64,000 nt of DNA from Thermoflexus sp. (lineage in GTDB: Bacteria; Chloroflexota; Anaerolineae; Aggregatilineales; Aggregatilineaceae): the NCBI GenBank assembly GCA_020724465.1, contig DYGX01000003.1:62001-126000 (forward strand), given 5' to 3'. The translations under genes were made by a program, and so were the position numbers. Position 1 is the stretch's first letter; the number at the start of each line of letters is the position of its first letter. Positions 11,344 to 19,217 of the stretch are shown piece by piece. The notes under the pieces are model-generated. The model saw only the letters and a list, made by a program, of their open reading frames with translations, did not search any database and had not been told where the DNA came from.

Positions 11344-12225
11344 CTAGGAATTCGCTTCCTCGCCGTTGTCGCCGTTTTCCGGGTTGCGCCCCGCCAGGCG
11401 CGAGACCTTGCGCCCCCCGCCCAGGCTGACGCTGCGCTGGTACGCCGCCCAGATCGCCCGCGCGATCACCGTCCGCAGGCTGCCTTTTTCCAGATGGTAG
11501 ATCGCTTCGGCGGATGTGCCACCGGGGCTGGTGACCTGATTGCGCAAGACGGCCGGATGCTCGCCGGACTGCGCGGCGTATTCCACCGAGCCACGCATGG
11601 TTTGCAACACCAGCTCCTGCGCGACGGCCCGCGAAAAGCCCATGTGCACCCCGGCGTCGATCATCGCTTCCATGAACAGGAAGACATACGCCGGGCCGGT
11701 GCCGCTCAGCGCCGTCGCCATGTCGAGATAGTCTTCGTCGTCGACGTAGATTTCCTTGCCCAGCGCGCTCAATAGCAGGCGGGCCTGCTCTCGCTGCTCC
11801 GGCGGGACCTCGTTCGTCGCCGTCCACACGCTGATGCCCTGGCCGATGCGCGCCGGGGTGTTGGGCATCACGCGCACCACCGAGGCGTTCGCCAGCCCGT
11901 CGGCGATCTGGCGGATCGGCGCGCCGGCCACGATGCTCAGCACCAGCGAGCACGTCCGCGCCCCGCCGCGCACTTCCGGCAGCACGCGCTCCAGCACCTG
12001 CGGCTTGACCGCCAGCACCAGAATATCAGCCTGAGTCGCGGCCTCGAGGTTGTTAGTGGTGTTGCGGATACCGAAGCGCGCGCGCAGCTCTTCGCCGCGC
12101 TCCACGTGCGGGTCCGACGCGATGATCTGGTCGGCTGCGATCAGCTCGTGTTTCAGCAGCCCGTGGATCATCGCCTCGCCCATGTTGCCAGCGCCGATGA
12201 AAGCCAGAGTGGTGTTTTCGAACAT
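11344..12225 (-). CDS. proC: pyrroline-5-carboxylate reductase
   Basis: This 293-residue enzyme catalyses the last step of proline synthesis, reducing 1-pyrroline-5-carboxylate with NAD(P)H in the cytoplasm. The N-terminal nucleotide fold (FIGAGNMGEAMIHGLL) and VLAVKPQ, RVMPNTPARIGQG, LSGTGPAYVFLFMEAM and NQVTSPGGTSAEAI motifs are all standard. I start at ATG 12225 because GAGGAG lies 10 nt upstream; the GTG at 12243 is inside that SD. The last 25 residues (GGGRKVSRLAGRNPENGDNG and on) form a polar tail beyond the family core. It stands alone, with VanZ-like diverging upstream. Confidence 0.96.
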   Translation of the reverse strand: MFENTTLAFIGAGNMGEAMIHGLLKHELIAADQIIASDPHVERGEELRARFGIRNTTNNLEAATQADILVLAVKPQVLERVLPEVRGGARTCSLVLSIVAGAPIRQIADGLANASVVRVMPNTPARIGQGISVWTATNEVPPEQREQARLLLSALGKEIYVDDEDYLDMATALSGTGPAYVFLFMEAMIDAGVHMGFSRAVAQELVLQTMRGSVEYAAQSGEHPAVLRNQVTSPGGTSAEAIYHLEKGSLRTVIARAIWAAYQRSVSLGGGRKVSRLAGRNPENGDNGEEANS

Positions 12226-12367
12226 CAAAAGCGCGCTCCTCACATGCGGCAGCGCCGCGCCCCGCCAGTCCGCCGGGCATCGGGCATGTGTCAGGCAACC
12301 GTCGATTGCATCCGCGGCTTGCTCATGTTAGCGTAAATCGCGCCATCGTCAAAGGGTGATTTTGAAG

Positions 12368-12850
12368 ATGATCGCTCGAACGCGTGCGGGATGGAAATGG
12401 TTGTGGACCTGGGGGCCGGTGCTCGGGCTGATGGCCCTGATCTTCGCGGCGTCCTCGCTGCCCAAGCTGCCCTCGGATACTCCCGGCGCAGCCTTCTACT
12501 TCTCGGGTTGGATGCCAGTCTTCCCCCCACCCTGGGAAGCGATCATCAAGAAGAGCGGGCACTTCCTTGTCTATGCCCTGCTGGCTGCCTCGCTGTGGCG
12601 TGCCCTGCGGAGCCACCACCTGCCGGTGCGTCGCGCGGTCGTCCTGACGGCTGTGATCGCGCTTGCCTACGCCATCAGCGACGAGTGGCATCAGTCCTTT
12701 GTCGACGGGCGGCGTGCGTCCGCGCTCGACGTCGCGATCGATGGCATGGGGATCGCCCTGGCGCTGCTCGTCGCGCTGGCCCGCACCCGCTGCCGCGCGC
12801 ACCTCGTGCGCTCCGCCGAGCCGCCTTCGCTGGCGCGCGAGATCCGCTGA
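12368..12850 (+). CDS. VanZ-like membrane protein
   Basis: This 160-residue integral membrane protein has about four hydrophobic segments (roughly 10-28, 62-80, 90-108 and 127-142). The VanZ family marks are present: S-S-x-P near the first helix end, GHFLVYALLAASLWRAL, and SDEWHQSFVDGRRASALDVAIDG (in part), where the D-E-W-H-Q and F-V-x-G-R elements are the conserved core. VanZ proteins are linked to teicoplanin resistance in enterococci, but most family members have no known job. The start is ATG 12368 with AAAGGG upstream; a GTG at 12356 would overlap that SD. It converges with rex, with an 8-nt gap. Confidence 0.85.
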   Translation: MIARTRAGWKWLWTWGPVLGLMALIFAASSLPKLPSDTPGAAFYFSGWMPVFPPPWEAIIKKSGHFLVYALLAASLWRALRSHHLPVRRAVVLTAVIALAYAISDEWHQSFVDGRRASALDVAIDGMGIALALLVALARTRCRAHLVRSAEPPSLAREIR

Positions 12851-12857
12851 CGCCGCC

Positions 12858-13499
12858 TCAGGTCTTCGGCGTGAGGTAATAAGTCATATGCTGCAGGTGC
12901 GCTACCGGGTCGATATACTGCACCTGCACGCTGTCCGGCACCGAGATCGTGATCGGCGCGTAATTGAGGATCGCTTCTACGCCCGCCTCGACAAGCTGGG
13001 TGGCGACTTCTTGCGCCGCTTCCAGCGGCACGGCGATCATCGCCACCTGCACACGGTGAGCGGCGATCTGCGACGCCAGCTCGCTCATCGGTTGGACGGT
13101 CAGCCCGGCGATCCGCTCGCCGATGCGCGCCGGATCGTTGTCGAACACGCACACCACGCGAAAGCCGCGCGGCACAAACCCACGGTAGTGAACCAGGGCG
13201 CGGCCCAGGTCGCCCGCGCCCACCACCGCCATCGGCCACTCGCGATCAACATGCAAAATCTGGCGAATTTGTTCCTGCAGATAGGCGATGTTGTAGCCTG
13301 TGCCCTGCTTGCCGAACTCTCCGAAATGAGAAAGGTCTTTGCGGATCTGCGCAGAGCTGATGCCCAGCCGTTCGCCCAGCTCGTGCGACGAGGTGTATTC
13401 GCGCTGCTCGGCGAGCAGCAGGTTCAGCGCGCGCAGATAAATCGGGAGCCGGCCAATGACAATATCGGGGATGTTCTTCGAGTTACCCATCCGAATCAT
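12858..13499 (-). CDS. rex: redox-sensing transcriptional repressor Rex
   Basis: This 213-residue homodimeric repressor senses the NADH/NAD+ ratio. An N-terminal winged helix ([14 protein letters not shown] with [22 protein letters not shown], in part) binds DNA. A Rossmann domain ([17 protein letters not shown]) binds NADH, and a C-terminal swapped helix follows. I start at ATG 13499 because GGAG lies 8 nt upstream; a start at 13523 or 13490 is less supported. Rex usually represses cytochrome bd, fermentative dehydrogenases and similar genes when NADH is low, so cydAB in this window is an obvious candidate target. I saw no canonical TTGTGA-N6-TCACAA site before cydA or rex. Confidence 0.96.
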   Translation of the reverse strand: MIRMGNSKNIPDIVIGRLPIYLRALNLLLAEQREYTSSHELGERLGISSAQIRKDLSHFGEFGKQGTGYNIAYLQEQIRQILHVDREWPMAVVGAGDLGRALVHYRGFVPRGFRVVCVFDNDPARIGERIAGLTVQPMSELASQIAAHRVQVAMIAVPLEAAQEVATQLVEAGVEAILNYAPITISVPDSVQVQYIDPVAHLQHMTYYLTPKT

Positions 13500-13624
13500 C
13501 ACGACGGCTCCAATCAGCCCCACGCCACGGGCTGGGACTCAGTGGGGCCGTCCCCCTCCTTTCTCAGGCCAAAGGTCTCGTGCCAGATGGCTCTATGTCA
13601 ACACTTCTCGAAATGTGAATGCGT

Positions 13625-13644
13625 GAACAAGCCTAGCATTGTTC
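13625..13644. promoter_or_regulatory. inverted repeat between rex and the amidase gene
   Basis: GAACAA (13625-13630) and TTGTTC (13639-13644) form a 20-bp inverted repeat with an 8-bp centre. A CTAGCA direct repeat (13633-13638 and 13645-13650) overlaps it. It resembles an operator in layout but does not match the usual Rex site spacing. Confidence 0.3.
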
Positions 13645-13712
13645 TAGCAGAAAAACAAGCCGGTTCGTAAACAGTTATCCGCCGTCCGGCCGGGCCACAC
13701 ATCGCCCGGTTC

Positions 13713-13742
13713 TTGCCCATCCCACCCTGCCGCTGGTATGAT
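13713..13742 (+). promoter_or_regulatory. promoter of the amidase gene
   Basis: TTGCCC (13713-13718) and TATGAT (13737-13742) are 18 nt apart. TGG directly before the -10 makes an extended -10. The leader is about 30 nt. Confidence 0.55.
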
Positions 13743-13777
13743 CGCGCCACCCGTTAACCAGACCGCACGAGAGGGTT

Positions 13778-14539
13778 ATGCCACGCATCACGCGACGTGA
13801 ACTGCTCGGCTTGCTGGGTCTCAGTGTCAGCGCGGCTGGCGTCGCCGGGGGCAGCGGGATCATCTATCTGCTGCTCAGCAGCGGGCGGCGGGTGTCGCCG
13901 TCAGAGTTGCCAACACCCACGCCCGCGCGGCCCGCGCAGGTCAAGTCAATCGACCGCCCCGCCATCGTCCGCCGCACGGACTGGAACGCCCGCGAACCGG
14001 ATCACAGCGCTCCCAACGAAACCGGATTCTTCACCCCTCAGAACGCCGAGGGCTGGCTCGACTACGACGGCGATTTGCGTGCCGTCTACCGCACGGTAGT
14101 GGTGCATCACTCGGTGCTGGTTGAGGACGACGACCCCGGCACCATGCGCGAGATCCAGAACGAGCATATGGACAAGCGCGGCTGGGCCGATATCGGCTAT
14201 CACTTCGGCGTCGGGCGCAGCGGCACAGTCTTCGAGGGCCGGGCGCTGGGCGCGCGCGGGACGCACGTCGCCGGATTCAATACCGGCAGCGTCGGGGTCG
14301 TGTTCTTCGGCAATTTCCAGGAAGAAGCCCCCACGCCGGAGCAACTGGACGCCGGCAGCCGCCTGATCAACTGGCTGGCGCTGCGTCTGGAGCTGACTCA
14401 CCTGGCGGGACACGGCGAGTTTAACAGTTTTACGGAGTGTCCGGGGCGCAACCTGGCGTACTATCTGGACGCGCTGGCCGAGAGCGCCGGGCTGCTGCGC
14501 GGCACCGAAGGCTACATCGATCCCGATGATGTGGAGTAA
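13778..14539 (+). CDS. Tat-exported N-acetylmuramoyl-L-alanine amidase (amidase_2/PGRP fold)
   Basis: This 253-residue peptidoglycan hydrolase cleaves the bond between N-acetylmuramic acid and L-Ala. The N-terminus carries a twin-arginine signal (TRRELLGLLGLSVSAAG), so export is probably in the folded state. A Pro/Thr-rich linker follows (about 45-60). The zinc site is readable: His in VVHHSVL, His in LAGHGEF and Cys in TECPGRNL. IGYHFGVGRSG and RGTHVAGFNTGSVGV are typical of this family. ATG 13778 has GAGAGGG immediately upstream. It has its own promoter and diverges from rex. Cell-wall turnover is the likely role; PGRP-like binding without cleavage is unlikely given the intact ligands. Confidence 0.92.
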   Translation: MPRITRRELLGLLGLSVSAAGVAGGSGIIYLLLSSGRRVSPSELPTPTPARPAQVKSIDRPAIVRRTDWNAREPDHSAPNETGFFTPQNAEGWLDYDGDLRAVYRTVVVHHSVLVEDDDPGTMREIQNEHMDKRGWADIGYHFGVGRSGTVFEGRALGARGTHVAGFNTGSVGVVFFGNFQEEAPTPEQLDAGSRLINWLALRLELTHLAGHGEFNSFTECPGRNLAYYLDALAESAGLLRGTEGYIDPDDVE

Positions 14540-14570
14540 CCGTTCGGAGAACGGAGCGGGCACCCGCGCC

Positions 14571-15305
14571 CTAGCCGGGATGCATCCGGATGCGCCCGCG
14601 CCACCAGACGAACCACGCCGCCAGCGCCACCAGCGCCACCGCGCCAAGCGCGACCGCCAGCACCGATGGCTCGCCTGAGCCGGGCAGGTCGTCCGCCGGG
14701 GGATAGCCTGTGGCGGGCAGGCCGCTCGGCACAAAGACTTCCGTTAGCGCCGTTTCCTCGACCACGCCATCCGGTCCAACCGCCGTCAATTGCGCGCGGT
14801 TGGCCAGGCTGCCGCTCGGTGGGGTGCGCAGCACCGTGGTGTTGATGCGCATCTGGAAATGCTCGCCGGGTTGCAAGGTGGGGGTGTTGAATACGACGAC
14901 CTGCTCGCTGATGGCAAAATCGCCCCGATCGACCTCGACACTGTCGATCCTCAGCTCGTCGTAGACCCGATCGGTGATCTTGATATCCGCGCCGGGGGCG
15001 GTGCCGTTGTTGCCCACGGTGATGATCCAGGTGATCTGCTCGCCCGGCAGGCCCAGCGCGCCGGGCGCAAGCATGCCCTTAACCGTCAGCGAGGGACGAA
15101 ACGTGCCGTCCTGATCCAGAAGACAGCTATAGCCCGCCGCGCCGATCGACCCCGACAGGCCGCCCGCTTCGGCAGCGAACGCGGTGACGTAGCGGGATAG
15201 CGGCGGGACGCAGGGCGCAGCCGCAGCCGGCTCGACCAGCACCGCCAGCCACGCGAGCGCCACCAGTACTGTGGCTATCGCGCTCGCCACCGATCGACCC
15301 CGCAT
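14571..15305 (-). CDS. exported DUF11-type surface protein with LPxTG-like tail
   Basis: This 244-residue protein has a signal peptide (about 1-29, ending PAAAA), a middle beta domain of the DUF11 kind (about 75-185, with ITWIITVGNNGTAPGADIKI in part) and a C-terminal anchor. The tail reads LPATG, then 8 residues later LPGSGE, a membrane helix (about 215-235, LAVALGAVALVALAAWFVWW) and RGRIRMHPG. That is the layout of a sortase-processed protein, though no sortase gene lies in the window. DUF11 domains occur in stalk-like or adhesive surface proteins; the function here is unknown. The start at 15305 has a G-rich SD (AGAGGGGG) and a TATAAT promoter upstream. It converges with the amidase gene. 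Confidence 0.8.
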   Translation of the reverse strand: MRGRSVASAIATVLVALAWLAVLVEPAAAAPCVPPLSRYVTAFAAEAGGLSGSIGAAGYSCLLDQDGTFRPSLTVKGMLAPGALGLPGEQITWIITVGNNGTAPGADIKITDRVYDELRIDSVEVDRGDFAISEQVVVFNTPTLQPGEHFQMRINTTVLRTPPSGSLANRAQLTAVGPDGVVEETALTEVFVPSGLPATGYPPADDLPGSGEPSVLAVALGAVALVALAAWFVWWRGRIRMHPG

Positions 15306-15358
15306 GGCTACCCCCTCTGGCTGTACTGAAAAAATCTCGCAGGGCTTATCACTGCCTC

Positions 15359-15387
15359 ATTATACCGCCGAGTCGCCGGGGCATAAA
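15359..15387 (-). promoter_or_regulatory. promoter of the DUF11 protein gene
   Basis: On the minus strand a perfect TATAAT (15364-15359) lies 17 nt after TTTATG (15387-15382). The leader is about 47 nt. Confidence 0.45.
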
Positions 15388-15562
15388 AACAACGGCTTCC
15401 CTACGGCAGTCTGTGCATTCTTGGGCGTCGTATGGCGGCGCGGCAGAGCAGATCGGGCTTGCCACGCACGCCGCGGCTTGTTACCATCGTCTCTGCCGGC
15501 ATGCGGTGGCCGAATCATCCCGCCGACAATCCGGCCCGGTCCGCTGCAGGGGCACGAGAACC

Positions 15563-16129
15563 ATGAGCGAGCGCATCTTCCGGGCGTCCCAAAACCCGAC
15601 CATCCAGGCGGCGAACACCAGTGTGCTTGAGGGCCTTGGTCAGCTCGCGAGCTACTTCGGCTTCAGCAAAGTTATGGGCCAGCTCTACGGCGCGCTGCTG
15701 CTCAGCCCCGATCCGCTGAGCCTCGACGACCTGATGGCGCAACTGGGCATTTCCAAAGCCAGCGTCAGCACCAACCTGCGCACGCTGGAGCATATGGGCA
15801 TCGTGCGCGAAGTCTGGGTGAAGGACGACCGCCGCAAGTATTACCGCGCCGAGAGCGACTTCTGGCGCATCTTAACCAATGTGCTGTCCAGCCGCGAGCT
15901 GCGCGATGTCAACCAGGCGTTAAGCGTCCTGCAGAAGAACGCCGCCATGCTGGAAACAGCTCTGCCCACCATGACCGACGAGGAGCGCGCGCTGGCCGAG
16001 TTCTATCGCTCCCGGCTGGCGCAGCTTCATGACTTCTTTGGGCTGGCGCGCCTGCTGCTGACGACGATCATCGAACAGGCCCAGCAGCAGCCCGACGTCA
16101 GCGAGATTCACCGGGTAGATTTCGAGTGA
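15563..16129 (+). CDS. GbsR-like MarR-family transcriptional regulator
   Basis: This 188-residue DNA-binding protein has a winged helix at about 40-100 (LYGALLLSPDPLSLDDLMAQ, LGISKASVSTNLRTLEHMGI, VREVWVKDDRRKYYRAES) followed by two long helices for dimerisation. The pattern matches the GbsR/YvaV branch of the MarR superfamily, which in Bacillus controls glycine-betaine and choline genes; other branches control membrane or isoprenoid functions. ATG 15563 has AGGGG about 11 nt upstream. A 16-bp palindrome at the promoter of the next gene (polyprenyl synthase) is a good candidate for its operator. The effector is unknown. Confidence 0.88.
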   Translation: MSERIFRASQNPTIQAANTSVLEGLGQLASYFGFSKVMGQLYGALLLSPDPLSLDDLMAQLGISKASVSTNLRTLEHMGIVREVWVKDDRRKYYRAESDFWRILTNVLSSRELRDVNQALSVLQKNAAMLETALPTMTDEERALAEFYRSRLAQLHDFFGLARLLLTTIIEQAQQQPDVSEIHRVDFE

Positions 16130-16173
16130 GCGACGCGCAGCGCCCAAACATGGCGGGTGGCGACGCGCGAAGT

Positions 16174-16198
16174 TATAATCCATTTAGAAAGTTCTAAA
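16174..16198 (+). promoter_or_regulatory. -10 box with overlapping perfect palindrome (candidate GbsR operator)
   Basis: TATAAT (16174-16179) is followed at once by a perfect 16-bp palindrome: TTTAGAA (16183-16189), centre AG, TTCTAAA (16192-16198). The palindrome covers the expected start site, where a repressor would block initiation. The -35 region is poor. It lies between the regulator stop and the polyprenyl synthase start. Confidence 0.6.
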
Positions 16199-16267
16199 AG
16201 ACACAAACAGTGCGGGTGCGCTCATGGATGATCGATCGGCGGTGCGATATTCCGGGGAGGTTGCGGC

Positions 16268-17218
16268 ATGGAAGTAGGCGAGGCCCTTCAGCGGGTCGAC
16301 GATTTGCTGCTTTCGATTGCCGATAGCTCCGTGCCTCTGCTGCGCGAAACCAGCCAGCACATCCTTGGCGCCGGAGGCAAGCGCGTCCGACCCCGGTTGC
16401 TGCTGCTCGCTTACAGCGCCGCCGGCGGCACCAACTTTGAGACGGCCATCCCGCTGGCCGCCGCCGTCGAGATCATCCACACAGCGACGCTCGTCCACGA
16501 TGACATCAACGACCACGGGACGCTGCGCCGCGGTCGCGAGACGGTCAACTCGCGCTGGGGCGGGACCTTCGCCCTGCTGACCGGCGACTACCTCTTTACC
16601 CGCACGTACGAGCTGATGGCACCCTACTCGACCGAGCTGAACCGCATTCTGGCCCGCGCTTCGACCGCGCTGGTCGAAGGCGAAACCATGCAGATCCAGG
16701 CCGCGCGCGAAGGCACCTTTGACACGGCGACCTATTTCGAGATCATCGCGCGCAAGACCGCGGCGCTGTTCGTGGCCGCCGCCGAACTGGGCGCCACCGC
16801 CGCCGAACCGCCCCGCGCCTGGGTCCAGGCGCTCAGCCAGTACGCGTTCAACCTGGGCATCGCCTTCCAGATCATCGACGACGTGCTGGACCTCGTCGCC
16901 GATAGCGCGCAGCTTGGTAAGAATGCGGGGATTGACATCGCCCAGGGGCGCGGCATCGCGGTTGCCATCCAGCATAGCAGCGGCGACACCGCCGGCGTGC
17001 CAGCCCCTGCGGTCGAGGCCGAAAACGACATCTCGCGCCAGGCGATCCAGCAGGCGATCCTCAGCGGGCGCACTATCGAAGAAGCCGTCGCGAAAGGGCG
17101 CGAGAAAGCCACCGAGTTCGCCACCCAGGCCGTCGAGCATCTCGACGCTCTGCCCGGCTCCGGCGCGGTCGATGCCCTGCGTGAGCTGGCACGCCAGGTC
17201 GTCGAGCGCGATCACTGA
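16268..17218 (+). CDS. polyprenyl (isoprenyl) diphosphate synthase
   Basis: This 316-residue trans-prenyl transferase elongates an allylic diphosphate with isopentenyl diphosphate, giving chains for quinones, carotenoids or membrane lipids. The first aspartate-rich motif is LVHDDIND, preceded by GGKRVRPRLLLL, and the second is IIDDVLD. GDYLFTRTYEL and the GK pair of the phosphate site are in place. Small residues before the first motif (EIIHTATL) fit a medium or long product, but I cannot fix the length. ATG 16268 has GGGGAGG 8 nt upstream. The palindrome at the start site suggests control by the upstream GbsR-like protein. The gene may also serve quinone side-chain synthesis for cytochrome bd. 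Confidence 0.94.
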   Translation: MEVGEALQRVDDLLLSIADSSVPLLRETSQHILGAGGKRVRPRLLLLAYSAAGGTNFETAIPLAAAVEIIHTATLVHDDINDHGTLRRGRETVNSRWGGTFALLTGDYLFTRTYELMAPYSTELNRILARASTALVEGETMQIQAAREGTFDTATYFEIIARKTAALFVAAAELGATAAEPPRAWVQALSQYAFNLGIAFQIIDDVLDLVADSAQLGKNAGIDIAQGRGIAVAIQHSSGDTAGVPAPAVEAENDISRQAIQQAILSGRTIEEAVAKGREKATEFATQAVEHLDALPGSGAVDALRELARQVVERDH

Positions 17219-17264
17219 GCGACATCCGCAGCGCTCGCATCGTGCCTGACTCGCGGCGCGCTGG

Positions 17265-17293
17265 TTGACGCCCCTTCACCCACGCGCTAGACT
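17265..17293 (+). promoter_or_regulatory. obgE promoter predicting a leaderless transcript
   Basis: TTGACG (17265-17270) and TAGACT (17288-17293) are 17 nt apart. The ATG starts at 17302, 8 nt after the -10, so the expected start site falls on or next to the A of the ATG. No SD is present. Confidence 0.6.
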
Positions 17294-17301
17294 CCCGCGC
17301 T

Positions 17302-18564
17302 ATGGCATACGACGAAGCAAGAATCCGGGTCAAAAGCGGCGACGGCGGCAACGGTATCGTGCACTTCCGGCGCGAAAAGTACGTCCCGCGCGGCGGCCCA
17401 TCAGGCGGCGACGGTGGCAAAGGCGGCGACGTTTATCTGGTCGTCGAACCCACGCTGAACACGCTGCAAGCTTTCTCTCAGCAGAAGTACTTCGAGGCCG
17501 AGAGCGGCCAGCCCGGCGGCCCCAGCAACCGGACCGGACGGAGCGGCGCCGATCTCATCATCTCCGTGCCGCCGGGCACTCTGGTGCGTGATGCTGACAC
17601 CGGCGTTCTGATTGCCGACCTGGTCCGGCCAGGGCAGAAGGTCCTGGTGGCACGCGGTGGGCGCGGCGGGCGTGGCAACGCGCGCTTCGCAACCAGCACC
17701 AACCAGGCGCCGCGCATCGCCGAAAAGGGCGAGCCGGGCGAGCAGCGCACGCTCGATCTGGAGCTGAAGCTGCTGGCCGATGTTGGCATCGTGGGCGTGC
17801 CCAACGCGGGCAAATCGACCCTGCTCTCGGTCGTCAGCAACGCCAAGCCCAAGATCGCGGATTACCCGTTTACTACACTGGAGCCGAACCTGGGCGTCGT
17901 GCGCCTGGACGACCGCGACATGGTGCTGGCGGACATCCCTGGCCTGATCGAAGGCGCGCATCAGGGGCTGGGCCTGGGGCACGACTTTCTGCGACACATC
18001 CAGCGCACCCGCGCCTTGATCCACCTGCTCGACGGCGCCGGCGAAGACCCCCTGGCCGACTTTCATCAGATCAACACCGAGCTGGCGCTGTTCGACGAGG
18101 CGCTGGGCGAGAAACCCCAGATCGTCGCGCTCAACAAGATCGATCTGCCGCAGGCGCAGGAACGCTGGCCTGCCATCCGCGACGCGCTGAAAGCCCTGGG
18201 CTACGACCCGCTGGCGATCTCGGCGGCCACGCACGAGAACGTGCGCGAGCTGCTGCGGCGCACGGTGGCCGTGCTCGACGCGCTGCCGCCTCAAGCCGAG
18301 GAAAGCGCGGAGCGCCCCGTCTATACCCTGGGTGAAGACCCGTTCGCGTTCGAGATCACACGCCAGCCGGACGGCAGCTTCCGTGTGTCCGGCCAGCGGA
18401 TCGAGCGCGCCGTCGCCATGACCTACTGGGACTATGACCAGGCCGCCGCCCGCTTCCAGCGCATCCTGGAAGCGATGGGCATCAGCCAGGCCCTGCGCGA
18501 CCACGGGATTCAGCCGGGCGACACGGTCTTCATCGGCGACATGGAGCTTGAATGGGGCGAGTGA
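17302..18564 (+). CDS. obgE: Obg/CgtA GTPase
   Basis: This 420-residue GTPase associates with the 50S ribosome and acts in ribosome maturation, stringent response and division. The glycine-rich Obg domain (about 1-158) shows [14 protein letters not shown]-like repeats. The G domain (about 159-330) has [36 protein letters not shown] and a SAAT element in place of the usual SA-x loop. The C-terminal OCT domain (about 345-420) reads [20 protein letters not shown]. This three-part build is common in Gram-positives and Chloroflexi. There is no SD, and a promoter sits 8 nt before the ATG, so translation is probably from a leaderless mRNA. nadD follows after 31 nt, likely in the same transcript. Confidence 0.97.
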   Translation: MAYDEARIRVKSGDGGNGIVHFRREKYVPRGGPSGGDGGKGGDVYLVVEPTLNTLQAFSQQKYFEAESGQPGGPSNRTGRSGADLIISVPPGTLVRDADTGVLIADLVRPGQKVLVARGGRGGRGNARFATSTNQAPRIAEKGEPGEQRTLDLELKLLADVGIVGVPNAGKSTLLSVVSNAKPKIADYPFTTLEPNLGVVRLDDRDMVLADIPGLIEGAHQGLGLGHDFLRHIQRTRALIHLLDGAGEDPLADFHQINTELALFDEALGEKPQIVALNKIDLPQAQERWPAIRDALKALGYDPLAISAATHENVRELLRRTVAVLDALPPQAEESAERPVYTLGEDPFAFEITRQPDGSFRVSGQRIERAVAMTYWDYDQAAARFQRILEAMGISQALRDHGIQPGDTVFIGDMELEWGE

Positions 18565-18595
18565 TGGGCATCGCTCCGCGCGGGAGCTGCCGGCG

Positions 18596-19210
18596 ATGAA
18601 ACGGATCGGCATTCTGGGGGGGACCTTCGACCCCCCGCACTACGGGCACCTGATCCTGGCCGAACTGGCCGCCGACGAGTTGGCGCTGGACTGCGTGCTG
18701 TTCGTCCCCGCCGCCGACCCGCCGCACAAAGAGGCGCTGCGCGCCTCGGCCGAGCACCGCACGGCCATGGTAGAACGCGCCATCGCCGGCAACCCGCGCT
18801 TCGCCCTCTCGCGCGTCGATCTGGACCGGCCCGGCCCACACTATAGCGTCGATATGCTGCGCCTGCTAAAGGCGGAGCATCCGCAAGCCGAGTTTGTGTT
18901 CCTCATTGGGGGCGATTCGCTGCGCGACCTGCCGACCTGGTCTCGCCCGAATGAACTGATCGCGCTGGCGCGGCTGGGTGTGATGCGCCGGCCCGGCAGC
19001 ACCCCGGATCTGGCGCGGCTGGAACGGGACATTCCCGGCATCCGCGCGCGGGTAGACTGGATCGACGCGCCCCGGATCGAGATCTCGGCGAGCGACCTCG
19101 CCCGCCGGATCAGCGCCGGGCTGAGCATTCGCTACCAGACGCCGGACACGGTGCGCGCCTATATCGAGGAACACCGCCTCTATCGCAATCATGCCGAAAC
19201 GGTAAAGTGA
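18596..19210 (+). CDS. nadD: nicotinate-nucleotide adenylyltransferase
   Basis: This 204-residue enzyme joins nicotinate mononucleotide and ATP to form deamido-NAD in NAD synthesis. The nucleotidyltransferase signature GGTFDPPHYGHL is at residues 8-19. PAADPPHK and the LIGGDSLRDLPTWSRP stretch are typical. The usual ISSTxIR near the C-terminus is read here as ISASDLARR, a mild variation. I start at ATG 18596 with GGGAG 9 nt upstream; starts further upstream lie inside obgE. The order obgE-nadD is widespread in bacteria, and the 31-nt gap supports co-transcription. The binding-protein gene starts 7 nt after the stop and may be read from the same message. Confidence 0.96.
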   Translation: MKRIGILGGTFDPPHYGHLILAELAADELALDCVLFVPAADPPHKEALRASAEHRTAMVERAIAGNPRFALSRVDLDRPGPHYSVDMLRLLKAEHPQAEFVFLIGGDSLRDLPTWSRPNELIALARLGVMRRPGSTPDLARLERDIPGIRARVDWIDAPRIEISASDLARRISAGLSIRYQTPDTVRAYIEEHRLYRNHAETVK

Positions 19211-19217
19211 CGGTCCC

